This document shows, one piece after another, positions 38,209 to 49,500 of a DNA stretch of 64,000 bases. The stretch lies in assembly GCA_958496175.1 (NCBI GenBank), contig OY292275.1, positions 34,673,701-34,737,700 of the forward strand, read 5' to 3'. The position numbers and the translations under genes were made by a program. The DNA is from Sisyra terminalis (lineage: Eukaryota > Arthropoda > Insecta > Neuroptera > Sisyridae). The notes under the pieces are model-generated. The model searched no databases. It had not been told where the DNA came from and worked only from the letters and a program-made list of their open reading frames with translations. Each line of letters begins with the position of its first letter. Positions within the stretch are counted from its first letter, which is position 1.

Positions 38209-40741
38209 AAAAGAAAAAAAATTGACTTATGACTGTGGTAACTTGACTCGAATTTTAATATAATTATCTACATTTTAATTTTTATCAGAATTTTAATCTT
38301 CTTATACTAAATAAATTTCATAGAAAACATTTTCATGTAAAACAGGTGTAAATAAATCAAAGGTGCATGTAGCCTTAACTGTTTAGAGCCTTAAGTTTAA
38401 AAAAATCGTTTTAAAAGAAAATGGAAATTTATCTATATATCTAAGGCGATCCACTTGGTTATTGAAATTAAATCTCAAATAAATTTGTATTACACAAAGC
38501 CTCTATTCTACTGATCATTTCTGAAAGCCTAATGAACGTAGTTTTGGCAGATTTTCTGTCGAGACCAAAACAGCTCTTCGAATACCAAAAGTTCGATCGA
38601 TATTACTTCCATATATGTATTAATAGTAAAAGATATAAGGTAAGGTCTACAATAATAAGAATAATAATTTCTACAATTAGACTAGATAAAATAATTATAA
38701 AAAACAAACAAAAAACAATAATTTTTAACTTTACCTTTAACATTACTAATTCTAGCATTTTTCGCTAACAAGTCATTTTAACTTGAAATATTTCAACAAT
38801 GTAGCCAATGATTTTTTTTAATATTACACTAAACGGACAATAGTGCAATATGCACCTACAATATTTAAAACAAGTGATTTAAAAAACTGAATAATGAATC
38901 ATAGCATTTGCAATGATCTAATTTTCATAATTATGCTTTACTTAAGAAATTATAATACTATAATACCATATAAAAAGGAATTTTAATATCTACTAATCTT
39001 ATTTTTCTATCTTTTATATTTTTTCATCAGTTTCTTTGGTGGTTATATACGAATTTTAATAATAATCATGTATAATTCAAAAAGATAATACAATGTAAAT
39101 AGATACAATACAATGTAAAATAACTTAAGTAACAGATCTAATTTTTTTACAAATGGAAAAGAGCTACTTCCCGATTACAACTAATCAAAAAGCTGATTTG
39201 GCCTAAATTAATCCTAGTTAGTTAATTTGAAAAGCAAACGGTACAAAAAAGAGTGACACAACAATAAAACCGTGAATTTTCTGCAAATATAGTCAAAATA
39301 GTATTTTTCAAATTAAAAAATGCAAATATTTTATTATATTTTGACCTCTAAATAAAGTTTATTTATGAAAGTTATGCGCAATTCAAATATATAACATCTA
39401 CAACTAAAACTATCTTTAATTTCATTTGCTTATTTTTGAGCCCACGTGTTTCCTCCACGTGGAAAAATATTTAGATATTGATTGCATTTTCCCGTTATTC
39501 ATATCACGTATGAATTTTAAAATGGTATTTATGGTAATAAAGCTCCCTACATGAATTAATACACTATGATATGCTTTGTACGATAAACAATTTATTGGTA
39601 GGTACTTTCATCAACTTATAGTATTGTAAAATTTATTCAGTAATTTGTTAAAAATGATTCAAAATAATTTAACATTAACAAATTTTGTTCGAGTATCATA
39701 TAATTCTAGGTCTTCATTCATTTGCGATTCTCTTCATATTTAAAGTGTATTGTTTATGTGTGTATTACTTTTTATCTGTAGTAATGATAAATACTCATAT
39801 CCTTTGCATCTACATAGTTCTATTAAGATAAATCATTTTGTCAGTATCATAAATATAAAATAATAAACGTTTGAAATACTTTTTGTTGATTATTTTTGTG
39901 CAAATATTTAATTTTAGTTTGAGTTAATTTTATAATATTTGAGTTTTATAATAAACTATAATGACTAAGAAAAATAATAATAGATAATATACACATTACA
40001 CAGTAATGAAATGTTAACATATAATTTATATATAAATTTGTCACTTTAAAATTAGACTTTGGAAAAACATAATGTCTTTTCAATGCATCAATGAAACTGA
40101 AAGTTTGTACATTTTACGGCTTCTGTTAAACTCATTATTATACAATTTCTAAGAAATTGAATCCCTTTGGAAGTTTAAATTTCATCAATCTAGTCAACAC
40201 GTATTTGATAATAAACCCATAATAAATTAATCATTTTTTAAATTCGAATTAATAAAATATAAATATAACAATTTTTCCCTTTTTTATTCTTTATGTGCCA
40301 TTTTAATCCTCCATAATATGAAATATTAATAGCGAAATACTATATAGTTATGTTTCTTTTATATTTTGTAGCAAAAGGTAAACTATGTTTCAATATAAAT
40401 TTAAATTACAAAAATTAGACTATATCGGTTATTTTACCATTATAGGATTAGCCCGTCATGAAAAAATTTCCAGCCAAATTTTTACAGAATATTTTCATTT
40501 TTTGTCATAGTTGTAGTTAATATAATTCAACGAAAAAATTTCTTCTTGGCTCTCCAGATAGAGAACTTCTTAATATTAACCACCTCATCATTACACTATT
40601 ATTTTCAGATTACTATTCTTTAAAGTCACGTAGAAAAATGAAACCTACTGATTAATAATTTTATAGTAAAAATTATAACAAATTTTTGAAGATATGTACA
40701 ATAAAAGTTTCTATGACCTTTTTTCATTTAAAATTCTATAT
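38209..40741. other. Non-coding A+T-rich stretch with a tandem E-box
   Basis: No gene recognised. The notable site is a pair of CACGTG E-boxes at 39443-39461, listed separately. Confidence 0.5.
39443..39461. promoter_or_regulatory. Tandem E-boxes CACGTG-N7-CACGTG
   Basis: Two perfect CACGTG hexamers at 39443-39448 and 39456-39461, seven bases apart. Closely spaced E-box pairs with 6-7 bp spacing are known CLOCK:CYCLE/BMAL1 binding arrangements. No transcript start is identifiable nearby, so the role is speculative. Confidence 0.3.
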
Positions 40742-41516
40742 CAGGAGTGGCTAACCCGCGACCCGAGGGCGCATGCGGCTTGCTATTATAATTTTTGTAG
40801 TCCGCGAGATTTGTCACACTTTTATAAATTAATTTATTTTATAAAAACCAAAAATGTAATTGATTTACAGAAGCTAAGTGGAAAGTGGAGAAACAAATAT
40901 AATCAATGGTTATTAAATATAATTATATGGTCAAAGTTGAATAAATGGTCTTGTTTAACTTTGAGAGAAGTAAATTTAATAAAAATTGCTAAGAGATCTT
41001 TTTTGTAGACAATTTGATTTTCTTCAAAAATATCTAAAAATTTTGCTCTGAATATTAATTAGTTCAATAATTGCAATATTCCAAAGTTAAAAAATCAAAT
41101 CGTAAAAATAGATCAATTTTTTAGACTAGATCATACTCGCAAGAAAACGGTTGACTTAACGAAAATTTACAATTAAACTTTTTTATAGAGCATTAAATTT
41201 CCTTTAAAAATATATTTCGATTAATTTTTTTAGTGTGATGATTCAAAAGCTTTGAATAAAAATGCACTTTGGATTGAAAATTGCGACGATTAATATTAAT
41301 AATACAAAATTTCATAATTTTTTTTTGTCCTTAATATTATTTGAACATCTCTTTAAAAAAAGGCAATTTTTTTGGCCAGTCTAATATATATCTCTAAAAT
41401 CTATAGTAGGTATATCAAAATATAATATAGGAATATATTTAATTCTATATGAGTCCCGCTGAGGTATGATGCGTTTCCAAAGCGACCCGTAAGGCCATTT
41501 GTGTTGACCACTCCTG
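40742..41516. mobile_element. hAT-like non-autonomous element, about 775 bp
   Basis: The left end is CAGGAGTGGCTAACCCGCGA; the right end read inverted is CAGGAGTGGTCAACACAAAT. They share the CAGGAGTGG(C/T)(T/C)AAC core typical of hAT terminal repeats. The flanking octamers are TTCTATAT and ATCTAAAC, which agree at five of eight bases and may be a decayed 8-bp target duplication. The ends are G+C-rich and the interior A+T-rich. The frame at 40694-41008 merely crosses the left end and is not a transposase. Confidence 0.75.
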
Positions 41517-41780
41517 ATCTAAACACTTCAATGATATTGGAGATAAAAAAAATATTTTTTTTTCACATATATTGAATAAGTAAAAATGAACATTTTTGTA
41601 GATCCTTGGTTTTCCAAAAATTTTCGAATCCTAAAAGGTACTTTCTTAATTCTTATATGCTTCTTCCCCAATGATCACTAATCAACGAGCATTTGAATTT
41701 TTTTTTCTGAAATTATGATTGCTAATACTGTTCGAATGAGGAAATGAAAGCAAAAAGAACTATTCGCCGGGAGCGAAGTA

Positions 41781-41846
41781 ATGGTGGGGACAACTGTATC
41801 GATCGCAGTACTAATAGTGGTCGAAGTTTCGTTAGGTTATGCTCTT
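41781..41846 (+). CDS. Candidate first coding exon with signal peptide (low support)
   Basis: A start at 41781 in a locally G+C-richer patch (GCCGGGAGCGAAGTAATGG) opens 22 codons of signal-peptide character: a short polar start, then a hydrophobic core (SIAVLIVV) and small residues near LGYAL. A GTAAAT 5' splice candidate follows at 41847. The frame continues to 42023 but turns into A+T-biased sequence. A G+C-richer patch at 42095-42135 could be a next exon, but its splice signals are poor. It could equally be chance. Confidence 0.25.
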
Positions 41847-43042
41847 GTAAATCTCCCAAAGATTGAAATAAACACGTCACAATTAAATATATTTGGATGG
41901 TTCATAATAGTTGTGTTATTATTTACAAAAATTTATTTATATAACTTAATTATATATGTCGGAATAATCATAAAATTCACTGATACATCAACACTTTCCT
42001 GCTTTATTTATATTTTCTTTTAAAAAAACGACGAATATCAAAACAATCACGACAGCAATCAAAAGTTAAGATACAAATCCACATTATTTAGTGCAGCCGT
42101 CAGATGTCGTTTCCATCGTGCACGGAGCGAATAAAGACTCATTTTTATAGAATATTAAATTTTCTACTAAAATTAGAGTTGATGTATTGGGGAGGGATTG
42201 TGAGCAAAAGTGATCACCAACCAATTGGTCAACTTTGGCATTGAAAGAAAAAAATATTGATGATTTTTAACCGATCTTAAAGTGAGGATATAGGGAGTAC
42301 GATGATTTTATTGATTATCTCTCCTCTACAGTTTAATATCGAACATAGTCATTGACTCGGTTACATCCAAGGCGACACATTATAAGTTAGTACTACTACA
42401 AATGGATTTATGTTAATAGTTGCTAAATATAGTTATTTTTATGTAAGATTTCATTTATTTCATAGGATGAAGTTCAAGATGAAATACACAAAAAGGAAAA
42501 TATTTGAATGTTTGATTCTGAAAAAAGGTGGGGATTAGTAAACTTCGCTTCTGACGCCTTAGAAATTAAGTATCTACAAAGTAATTAATTCAAATTTATT
42601 CTTTAGATATTATCTACCTAGAATTTATTTATCTTTTTTTTAGCCACATGAAAAATTATTTTAAAAGTTTTTATTTGCCATACCGTACAATATTTTTCTT
42701 TAAATTATTTTACACTAATTGTCAGATCAAAAGAAAATACAACTTTGCTTTGGCCTTAGAAAAATGTTTAAATTAAAAAGTAATAAAACAAGAAATAAAC
42801 TATTTGATTATCGTAGCCATTGTTGTATTAAATGATTTCATTACAAAAAAGTAAATCCTTTCTGTAAAACAACTTACAAAAATCGTGTATGCTAGTACTT
42901 AATATTACTTATTTGGTATGAGTTTTTAAACATTGTACAGAGAAGATTAACGAAAAAGTTGACATAATCTTTTCCTTAATTTGTTGAAATATTTTGTAAT
43001 AAATATGCTCAATTGTTTAAACATGCAATTTACCGTCAAAAA
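41847..43042. other. Mostly non-coding stretch between the 41781 candidate and the secreted-protein gene
   Basis: No exon can be supported. A small patch at 42095-42135 (CAGCCGTCAGATGTCG and following) is richer in G+C than its surroundings. Confidence 0.4.
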
Positions 43043-43048
43043 TTTATT
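43043..43048 (-). terminator. Poly(A) signal of the secreted-protein gene
   Basis: AATAAA on the minus strand 38 bp after the stop codon at 43087, as expected for a compact 3' UTR. Confidence 0.55.
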
Positions 43049-43086
43049 GATTTCTTTAATTTACATGGAAATTAATATATGATTCT

Positions 43087-43580
43087 TCACGGATTTAATG
43101 AACCACTGACAACCGTCGCTGAATTAGCAGCTAGTTTTGGGAAAGCTAATAGTCCAGTAACGCCTGCTTTGACTGCTTCATCAGTTGCATTAAGTCCAGC
43201 TCTGGCAGCTTTCGTAAGTGCTAAAGAATTTTCATCTATAGTTTTTTGACCTTGAATAGCTATTCCATCCAGATTGCTATTAATTCCTAACTCAGCGACG
43301 TTGAAAGCTCCAGCAAAAACTTTGGAGAAGCTATCAAATGTTTTCAGTGCTCCATTCGCAGCACCGATGCTATCAAAGAGAAGTTTGGCAGCTGCTTGAT
43401 TTGGAGTTGAGGAATCATCAGAAGCTCTTTTATTGAGACTATGTCCTGATGGTCGTGACTATGTACAAATTAAAATTATTTAACTAATTGTTGTTTTCCA
43501 TATTTATTTATCAGTATGCATACCTCAACGATAACTAATCCAATTATAAAGCACAAAACTAACAAATATTGTTTCAACAT
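43087..43580 (-). CDS. Small secreted Ala/Ser-rich protein, two exons, 142 residues
   Basis: Exon 1 (43524-43580) encodes MLKQYLLVLCFIIGLVIVE, a clean signal peptide, and ends at GAG|GTATGC. The 65-bp intron (43459-43523) ends TACATAG. Exon 2 (43087-43458) continues in phase to a TGA at 43087-43089. After the signal peptide comes SRPSGHSLNKR, giving a Lys-Arg dibasic site at residues 29-30, then a 112-residue chain rich in Ala, Ser, Gly and Asn with regular hydrophobic spacing, suggesting amphipathic helices. There is no Cys after the signal peptide and one N-glycosylation sequon (Asn109). The layout fits a secreted, furin-type processed effector or extracellular protein. I do not recognise the family; homology to known antimicrobial or salivary proteins is not visible by eye. 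Confidence 0.85.
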
Positions 43581-43661
43581 ATTTATTTTGATTTATAGCA
43601 CGTCGACGGCAAAACTAAAAGTAAACTTTTCTTCTAGGATAGCGAGAAAATATAAATAATA

Positions 43662-45360
43662 GTAGGAAAGTTAATTGGTTTCTAAACATCATCCTGTTGG
43701 CCCCTCTCTACTCAATAAATTATACCTATTCATCATCTCTCTTCACCTGTGGCATTGACTAAAGGTTGCAATTTCCCACAAGAACAACAAGAACTTATGT
43801 AAATTGTAAAAAGGTCGTCACACATCAATTAAATTTTCTTAGAAAAAGACTTCAGAAATTTATAGATGCAAAACTAAATTTTCTTTATAAGTATTCTCAA
43901 GTCTCACAAGGTATTCAGATAAAATATAATCTTGAAACTCAACCAAGTATTGACGCATTTTGAAGATTTATCTATTACGGTGATGTACTTTTTAATTTAT
44001 TGTTGCAGTATTTAATGATTAAGGATATACAAAAAAGTGTGCATGAATCAGTAATACATAATTATTTTAATTACCTTATGTTATATAACAAAAAAAATAT
44101 AAATAAATTCTCTTTAGTGACACAAGTACTGGAATTTGGAGGCGGAGAACTATTTTATTTAAATAAGTACATTATTTCTGTGGCAAAATAAACAAACAAT
44201 AATTTACATTTTTATTTTTCATAACAATTTTGAAAATATATAAATCATTAATGGAAATCGCGATCTAATATATATCTAGCTGTAATACGTAATAATTCAG
44301 ATAAAGAAATTTTAGAGAAAAGTTTATATTTCAGTCAGGTATTTGTTTCAAGAAAATTGGAAAATTGTATGAGAAGTTAGCTATAGCCTGTTGAAGTTCA
44401 CGAAAAAGCAAGAAATCAATTATTTTAGTTTCGTAGTATTTGTATAATCTTCATCTTCTATCATAAAAAGAAATAAAATAAAGTTAATGTTATTTGTACG
44501 TGCTTAAGCTGGCCCAAAATCATTAAATGATCTTGATTTTTGGAAACTGTTTACAAACAAGCAAAAAATATACTCACAAATATTGATTTCGTTTAGATTT
44601 GTAATTCTATTGGAATCTATTATCGAAGGTCATATTTCGTATAAATTTTATTTTTTTCGTTTAAAGGTATTTATTTCACAATTCGCAATTATTAACAAAA
44701 ATTGTAAACCATCCCATTTTAAATACGAAGATGTTTTAAATTTCTAGGAAAATCCTCCGGGAAAACAATTTTCAGAAAAGAAAGAAACAATTTGAGCAAG
44801 TAATATTTGCACCAATTTTCTAACTTAAATTATTTGCGGGAGACCACTAAACTGCAAACTATAAAGAAATTTAAAATTATGATTTTCATTTCATCAACTT
44901 TTATTTTTCCACTTTTTTAAGTATTGTCTTGGTTTCTTAGTCATTTCTACACTATCCTGTAATATCAACTAATTATTTCTTATTAAAAATTAATAAAAGG
45001 GTTTAAATTTCCAATCCTTAATTACCTAATCATCCTAAGACTGCATGTAGGAAATCATCGTAAAAAACATAAAAATGTTTAAAAATTTAGTAATTTTTGA
45101 TTCTTTGCAACAGTAGGTAAATTAGTGTCAAAGAATGTGACTTGTTAATGTTATTACATCAAATACAGTTTGCTAAAAAACTATATTTTCCATGTGTTCA
45201 TCAGGGTGCCGCAAAAAATTTCAGTCTCTAACTGAAATATGTTGATTTACAATATTTTAAGATTCTTTTCTAAAAATTAGCCCTAAAAATTTGTTTTTAA
45301 AGTTGCTCAAGATTTTTAAGATTATTTTCAAAAGTAACCCAAATAAGACTATACGCGCAG
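43662..45360. other. Non-coding A+T-rich stretch
   Basis: Upstream of the secreted-protein gene; A+T-rich TATA-like sequence lies at 43648-43660. The frames at 43766-43963 and 44000-44191 have no recognisable motif. Nothing else seen. Confidence 0.45.
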
Positions 45361-45361
45361 A

Positions 45362-45440
45362 GTACCCTCTGCCTTTCGAGGGGTACCTACTCAATCGATT
45401 GAGTATTTGATAAAGTTCCGAAAGGTGACGAAACGTTGTA
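45362..45440 (+). repeat. Hairpin-rich segment resembling a retroelement 3' end
   Basis: A stem-loop pairs GTACCCTC with GAGGGGTAC (45362-45387). It is followed by the perfect palindrome CTCAATCGATTGAG (45390-45403) and then TTCCGAAAGGTGACGAAACG. Folded 3' ends followed by a CGAAACG-type motif occur in several dispersed retroelements. Only one copy is in this window, so the assignment is tentative. Confidence 0.35.
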
Positions 45441-46349
45441 CAAAAATCAAATATAAACCATTAAGAAAATTTTATTTTATTTTTTAGTCCAAAACCTTAT
45501 GATAATAACCAATTTAACAAACAATGGACGTGAAGCTCGTGAAAAAAATTTAAAAAACTATGCAATAGATAATTAATATGTAACTCCGCTTATTCCATTT
45601 TTGTTCAGTTTATTATAGAGAACATGTAGTTTATTGTTAGTTTGAAATAAATTATTGTTATAAATAATTCGCTTTAATATATTATCATGCATTTTGAATA
45701 TTTGTGGTTTAAGACATAGGAAATATAGTTAAACATAGGAAGTTTTTCCGTACTGAAAATTGAATGATTAACATATCTAATGGCACAAATGGTACAAAAG
45801 TTGCACAGTTTGGTAATATTATGTCGATGTCATATATACCAAATGTATTTATATTTTTATTATAGGTATAACTTTTTTGCATCAATTGCTTAAATTATTA
45901 GCGACGCTTGATTTATGCTCTTATATATTATTTTATTATTAAAATAATTTAAATTAATCCAAATACGACCACAAGGCTATTAAACATTTTAAATGCTATA
46001 AGTATGATAAATAATAAGTCTTTTCTTTAAGAATTTTCGATTAACAATAATACTTATAATCAATCGAATTATTGTACTTTTACTTTGGTAGCAAAGAAAA
46101 ATATAAATCCTTTTCCCATTCTTAAAATATATTTGTCTAATAAGAATTATTTTTTATTTATATTATGAAGGATATTATTCATAATTTTAAGTTTCTTTAT
46201 CTTCATGTCAATTTTAGTTACTAAGTTGCTAACCAGCTGTAAACAAAAAAAAAATATAACAAATTTTTCAAGTTGTCCTATGGAAATCGTAGATACCTGA
46301 TGAATTTAAACATTTTCTTTTTTGTTTATATAATAGCATCTTAAAATAT
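45441..46349. other. Non-coding A+T-rich stretch downstream of the dynein gene
   Basis: Nothing recognised. It lies beyond the likely 3' end of the dynein transcript. Confidence 0.5.
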
Positions 46350-46355
46350 TTTATT
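46350..46355 (-). terminator. Candidate poly(A) signal of the dynein heavy chain gene
   Basis: AATAAA on the minus strand about 220 bp after the stop codon at 46577. It is the nearest clear hexamer, but A+T-rich sequence makes chance matches likely. Confidence 0.3.
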
Positions 46356-46576
46356 TAAAATTAATTAAGCTATAAAATAATTATGAAAAAAAAAATATTA
46401 AAAATAACAAATTTACAATATTTACAAACAAATTTTTTTTGTTATAACACTGCAAATTTTGAAGAAAATCAGAAAATTAGGACGGCACTTCAAAATGGAA
46501 ACAAATAAGAAAAAATGGGGGAAAAATTAAAACTGATCACATTGGGCGAAATTGTAATTGTCAACCCCAAAATTTT

Positions 46577-49500
46577 TTAATCAGTGATCATTGTAAGAAG
46601 TGCAGTCCCCTTCAAAATCCAATAATACGGGGGCTCTTCGGACGGTAATAATACGGGCACGACGAAGTTTGTACTGTGCCCCGTTGTCGACAGTACACCG
46701 GCCCTAATCGCTGTTTTATATAAAGGGCAAGTATATCGGCGGCCCTCAATCGCCGGATGTGTCAATGGTAAAAGGAGCATTGACGGTAAAAAGGGGTTCA
46801 TTTCCCCTGGTTTGGGATCCACCAAATGCCCCAAACTTATGTCCCATCGAGCCGCGTCCAAAAACAGACCGTGGATGACGACTCCGTCTTTTGGCCTTGG
46901 GACATTTCCATAAACTGATAAATCCTGTTTTCCAAGTAAGTGATTAATTAACGATTACAGTAATTTTTTAGTCAACACCTACTTCTTTTCCAGCAAGCTC
47001 ATGGGCCTTGTAGATCTCTTCTTGATCTACCACAACTCCTGTTATTTCAAAATCGAATTTTAATATATCGATTGGTAGATCATATTTTCGGGCGTGAGTT
47101 TGTAGACACCCGGTAAGAAAGCCTTGCGGGAAGAAAAATCCGGGGAGCCAAAATGATAGAGGTGGCCCGTCCCTGTACCATTTCTAAACAGAACGGAAAT
47201 TATTTCAAGATAATAGCAAATATTTAAACTCTTACGAAAATAAAATCTAAACGTAAAACCAAATCATGTATCCAGCTTCCCAAGGATTTCAAAGATGGAT
47301 ACGCTTTGGCAGCCCACATTTTTGGAATTTGATTATTGAGGAAGGCGTTGTAAACTTCCTCTAATTGTTCGGACATCACAACAAATCCTTTAATAGCTTT
47401 TTGTAATGTGTCCAAAGATGAATGAATTAAACGTAATAATTTGTTAAAACGATCAATTTCTTGTAATAAAACTGTACTAAGGGAAGGTAAACGTCCACGA
47501 TCATCACGCTAGAATAAAAAATTGAATATTTTTATGATTATGTAATATTTTTATGGGCTCGAAAAAATAATCATATCACTTACTGTAATTATAGCGAGAA
47601 ATGGTTCTTCACAATAAATTCTGGGCATTATAGCTTTCTTTATGATATCAGCCAATTCAGCCACAATTTCATCTGTAGATTTACCCTCCGAAGAACCTCC
47701 TGATCTAGGTTGACTTTCCATAATAGTTACAATTACAGCTTGAGTTTCTTTTGTTTGGAACGCAATATTAGCATTTTCATGCATGCCAAATACTTCCGGG
47801 TCTTCAATGATTGGTAAGTTTTCAATAAATTCACGAAATTCTTCGAGTTTTACAAGCTCAGGACAGTGGTACGTTCCAGATTTAGAGTATTTGTATCCTG
47901 GAGCTAGCGTTGGTTTGGAAAAGAAGCCTTTTAAAATTGTTTGTAGACAACGTAAATCCCATGAATCAGTGACACGTCCTCCATACGTAATTTGGCCTAG
48001 ATTTTTAATTCATAATATGTAAATATTGAAATTACCCTCAAATATAAATAAATACCTGTTATATATTCTAATGCGTCCCAAGGAATATATCCTTCAGCAC
48101 AAAACATTCTAAAATTAAGTAAAGCACACTCTCGATCGCTATCGTTAAATTCATAAGTAATATTCCAGCCCAAAGGACCAAATTTTTTGCGCTCTTGAAT
48201 AATCGCATGGAACATACAGATACCGAAAATAATTTTTCTCCAATCCAAATCAAGTGCTAAATTTCATAATACTTATTGACTGATTTTTTTTTTCATAGAA
48301 ATAATAATACTTACGATGCCCCTCAAAGAAGTCTTCTGTCATTTCTTGGAAAGCCCGTTTAATATTGGCACGTAGACCTTTTGGAGCTTCGTTAGTTACC
48401 TTAACAGAATTTTGGAGTATTGACACAGGGAAAGATTTCGAGGGCATTGAGCTTAAGTATAAACGAAACTCCGGATGAACTTTACTTCCACGTTCGGAGA
48501 GTTTTTGAATATTTCTCTCCATACTTAACATCCAAGAAGTCGCCAAGTGGCAATTCTATAATGTTTAAGTGTATTTTAAGAAGAAAGTACAAAACTTAAA
48601 AATTCTTTCAAACCTGTAAAAATACCCAGTCTCCCTGAATTTTTCCCCGATCCATCAATTTTTCAGCAACCGGACCTTGTCCTTGTCCTAGTGAAATACT
48701 GTGAATTTTTTCTGTGCATCCCATTTCTGCAGCGAACTTTTGAAATGCTTGAAAAGGATCAGAACCAGCACTCAAAATAAAGATTAAAGGGGTAACGTTA
48801 TTGGTATCTTGATATCTATTTGGAATAGTATAATCTTGTTAATTAGTTTTGTTTATATAATAATTTTAACTTACAGTAAATGAATTGTTACTTGAGGACT
48901 TTCTACAAATGGTTTTCCTAATTTTAACTTGACAAAAGATGTTATACCAAAGACAAGCTTTTCCTCTCGTAAAGCTTTTATCAACATTAACTTTTCAAAC
49001 TCATTTAACGCCACATCCCAATCAATGTGAGCTTTATCTTCATTGTCATTAATTAAATTTATTCTTTGAACATAATCACCAATCTCCACTACTATTAATT
49101 TTGTACAGTCTGTAGAAATTCCTGCAAAAGACGGATATGAAGTTTCTAAAAACTGAACTGAATTCCATGCGGATTCCGATAGTTCATAAATTGGTGGTTT
49201 CGGTTTATTTGTTTTTGATCCAACTGGACCACGAATCAAATAGTTCCATTGCCCCTCGGAAATTTCTCCAGCATTTTTAAAGATATTAATACACAGTAAA
49301 AAGCTAAACACTAATTTATGACGTTCAAATAAGCCACGGGAAATATTTGTATAAACTGCTAAAGTTATTTCTCGATAAAGGATTCCCAATCGTACGTTTA
49401 AATCAGGACTTTTTTCGCTTATTTCAATGACATTGTTAAATACCTGGAAATACTTTTGGTTATTTTTTTAAAGAATTCAAAAGTGAAAACACTAACGTTA

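Noticed and set aside
40694..41008. 104-residue plus-strand frame
   Set aside because: Crosses the left boundary of the hAT-like element, lacks transposase motifs and is composition-driven.
43766..44191. Two adjacent plus-strand frames upstream of the secreted-protein gene
   Set aside because: Lys/Asn/Tyr-rich, no signal peptide or domain; the first lacks an ATG at its listed start. Not supportable as genes.
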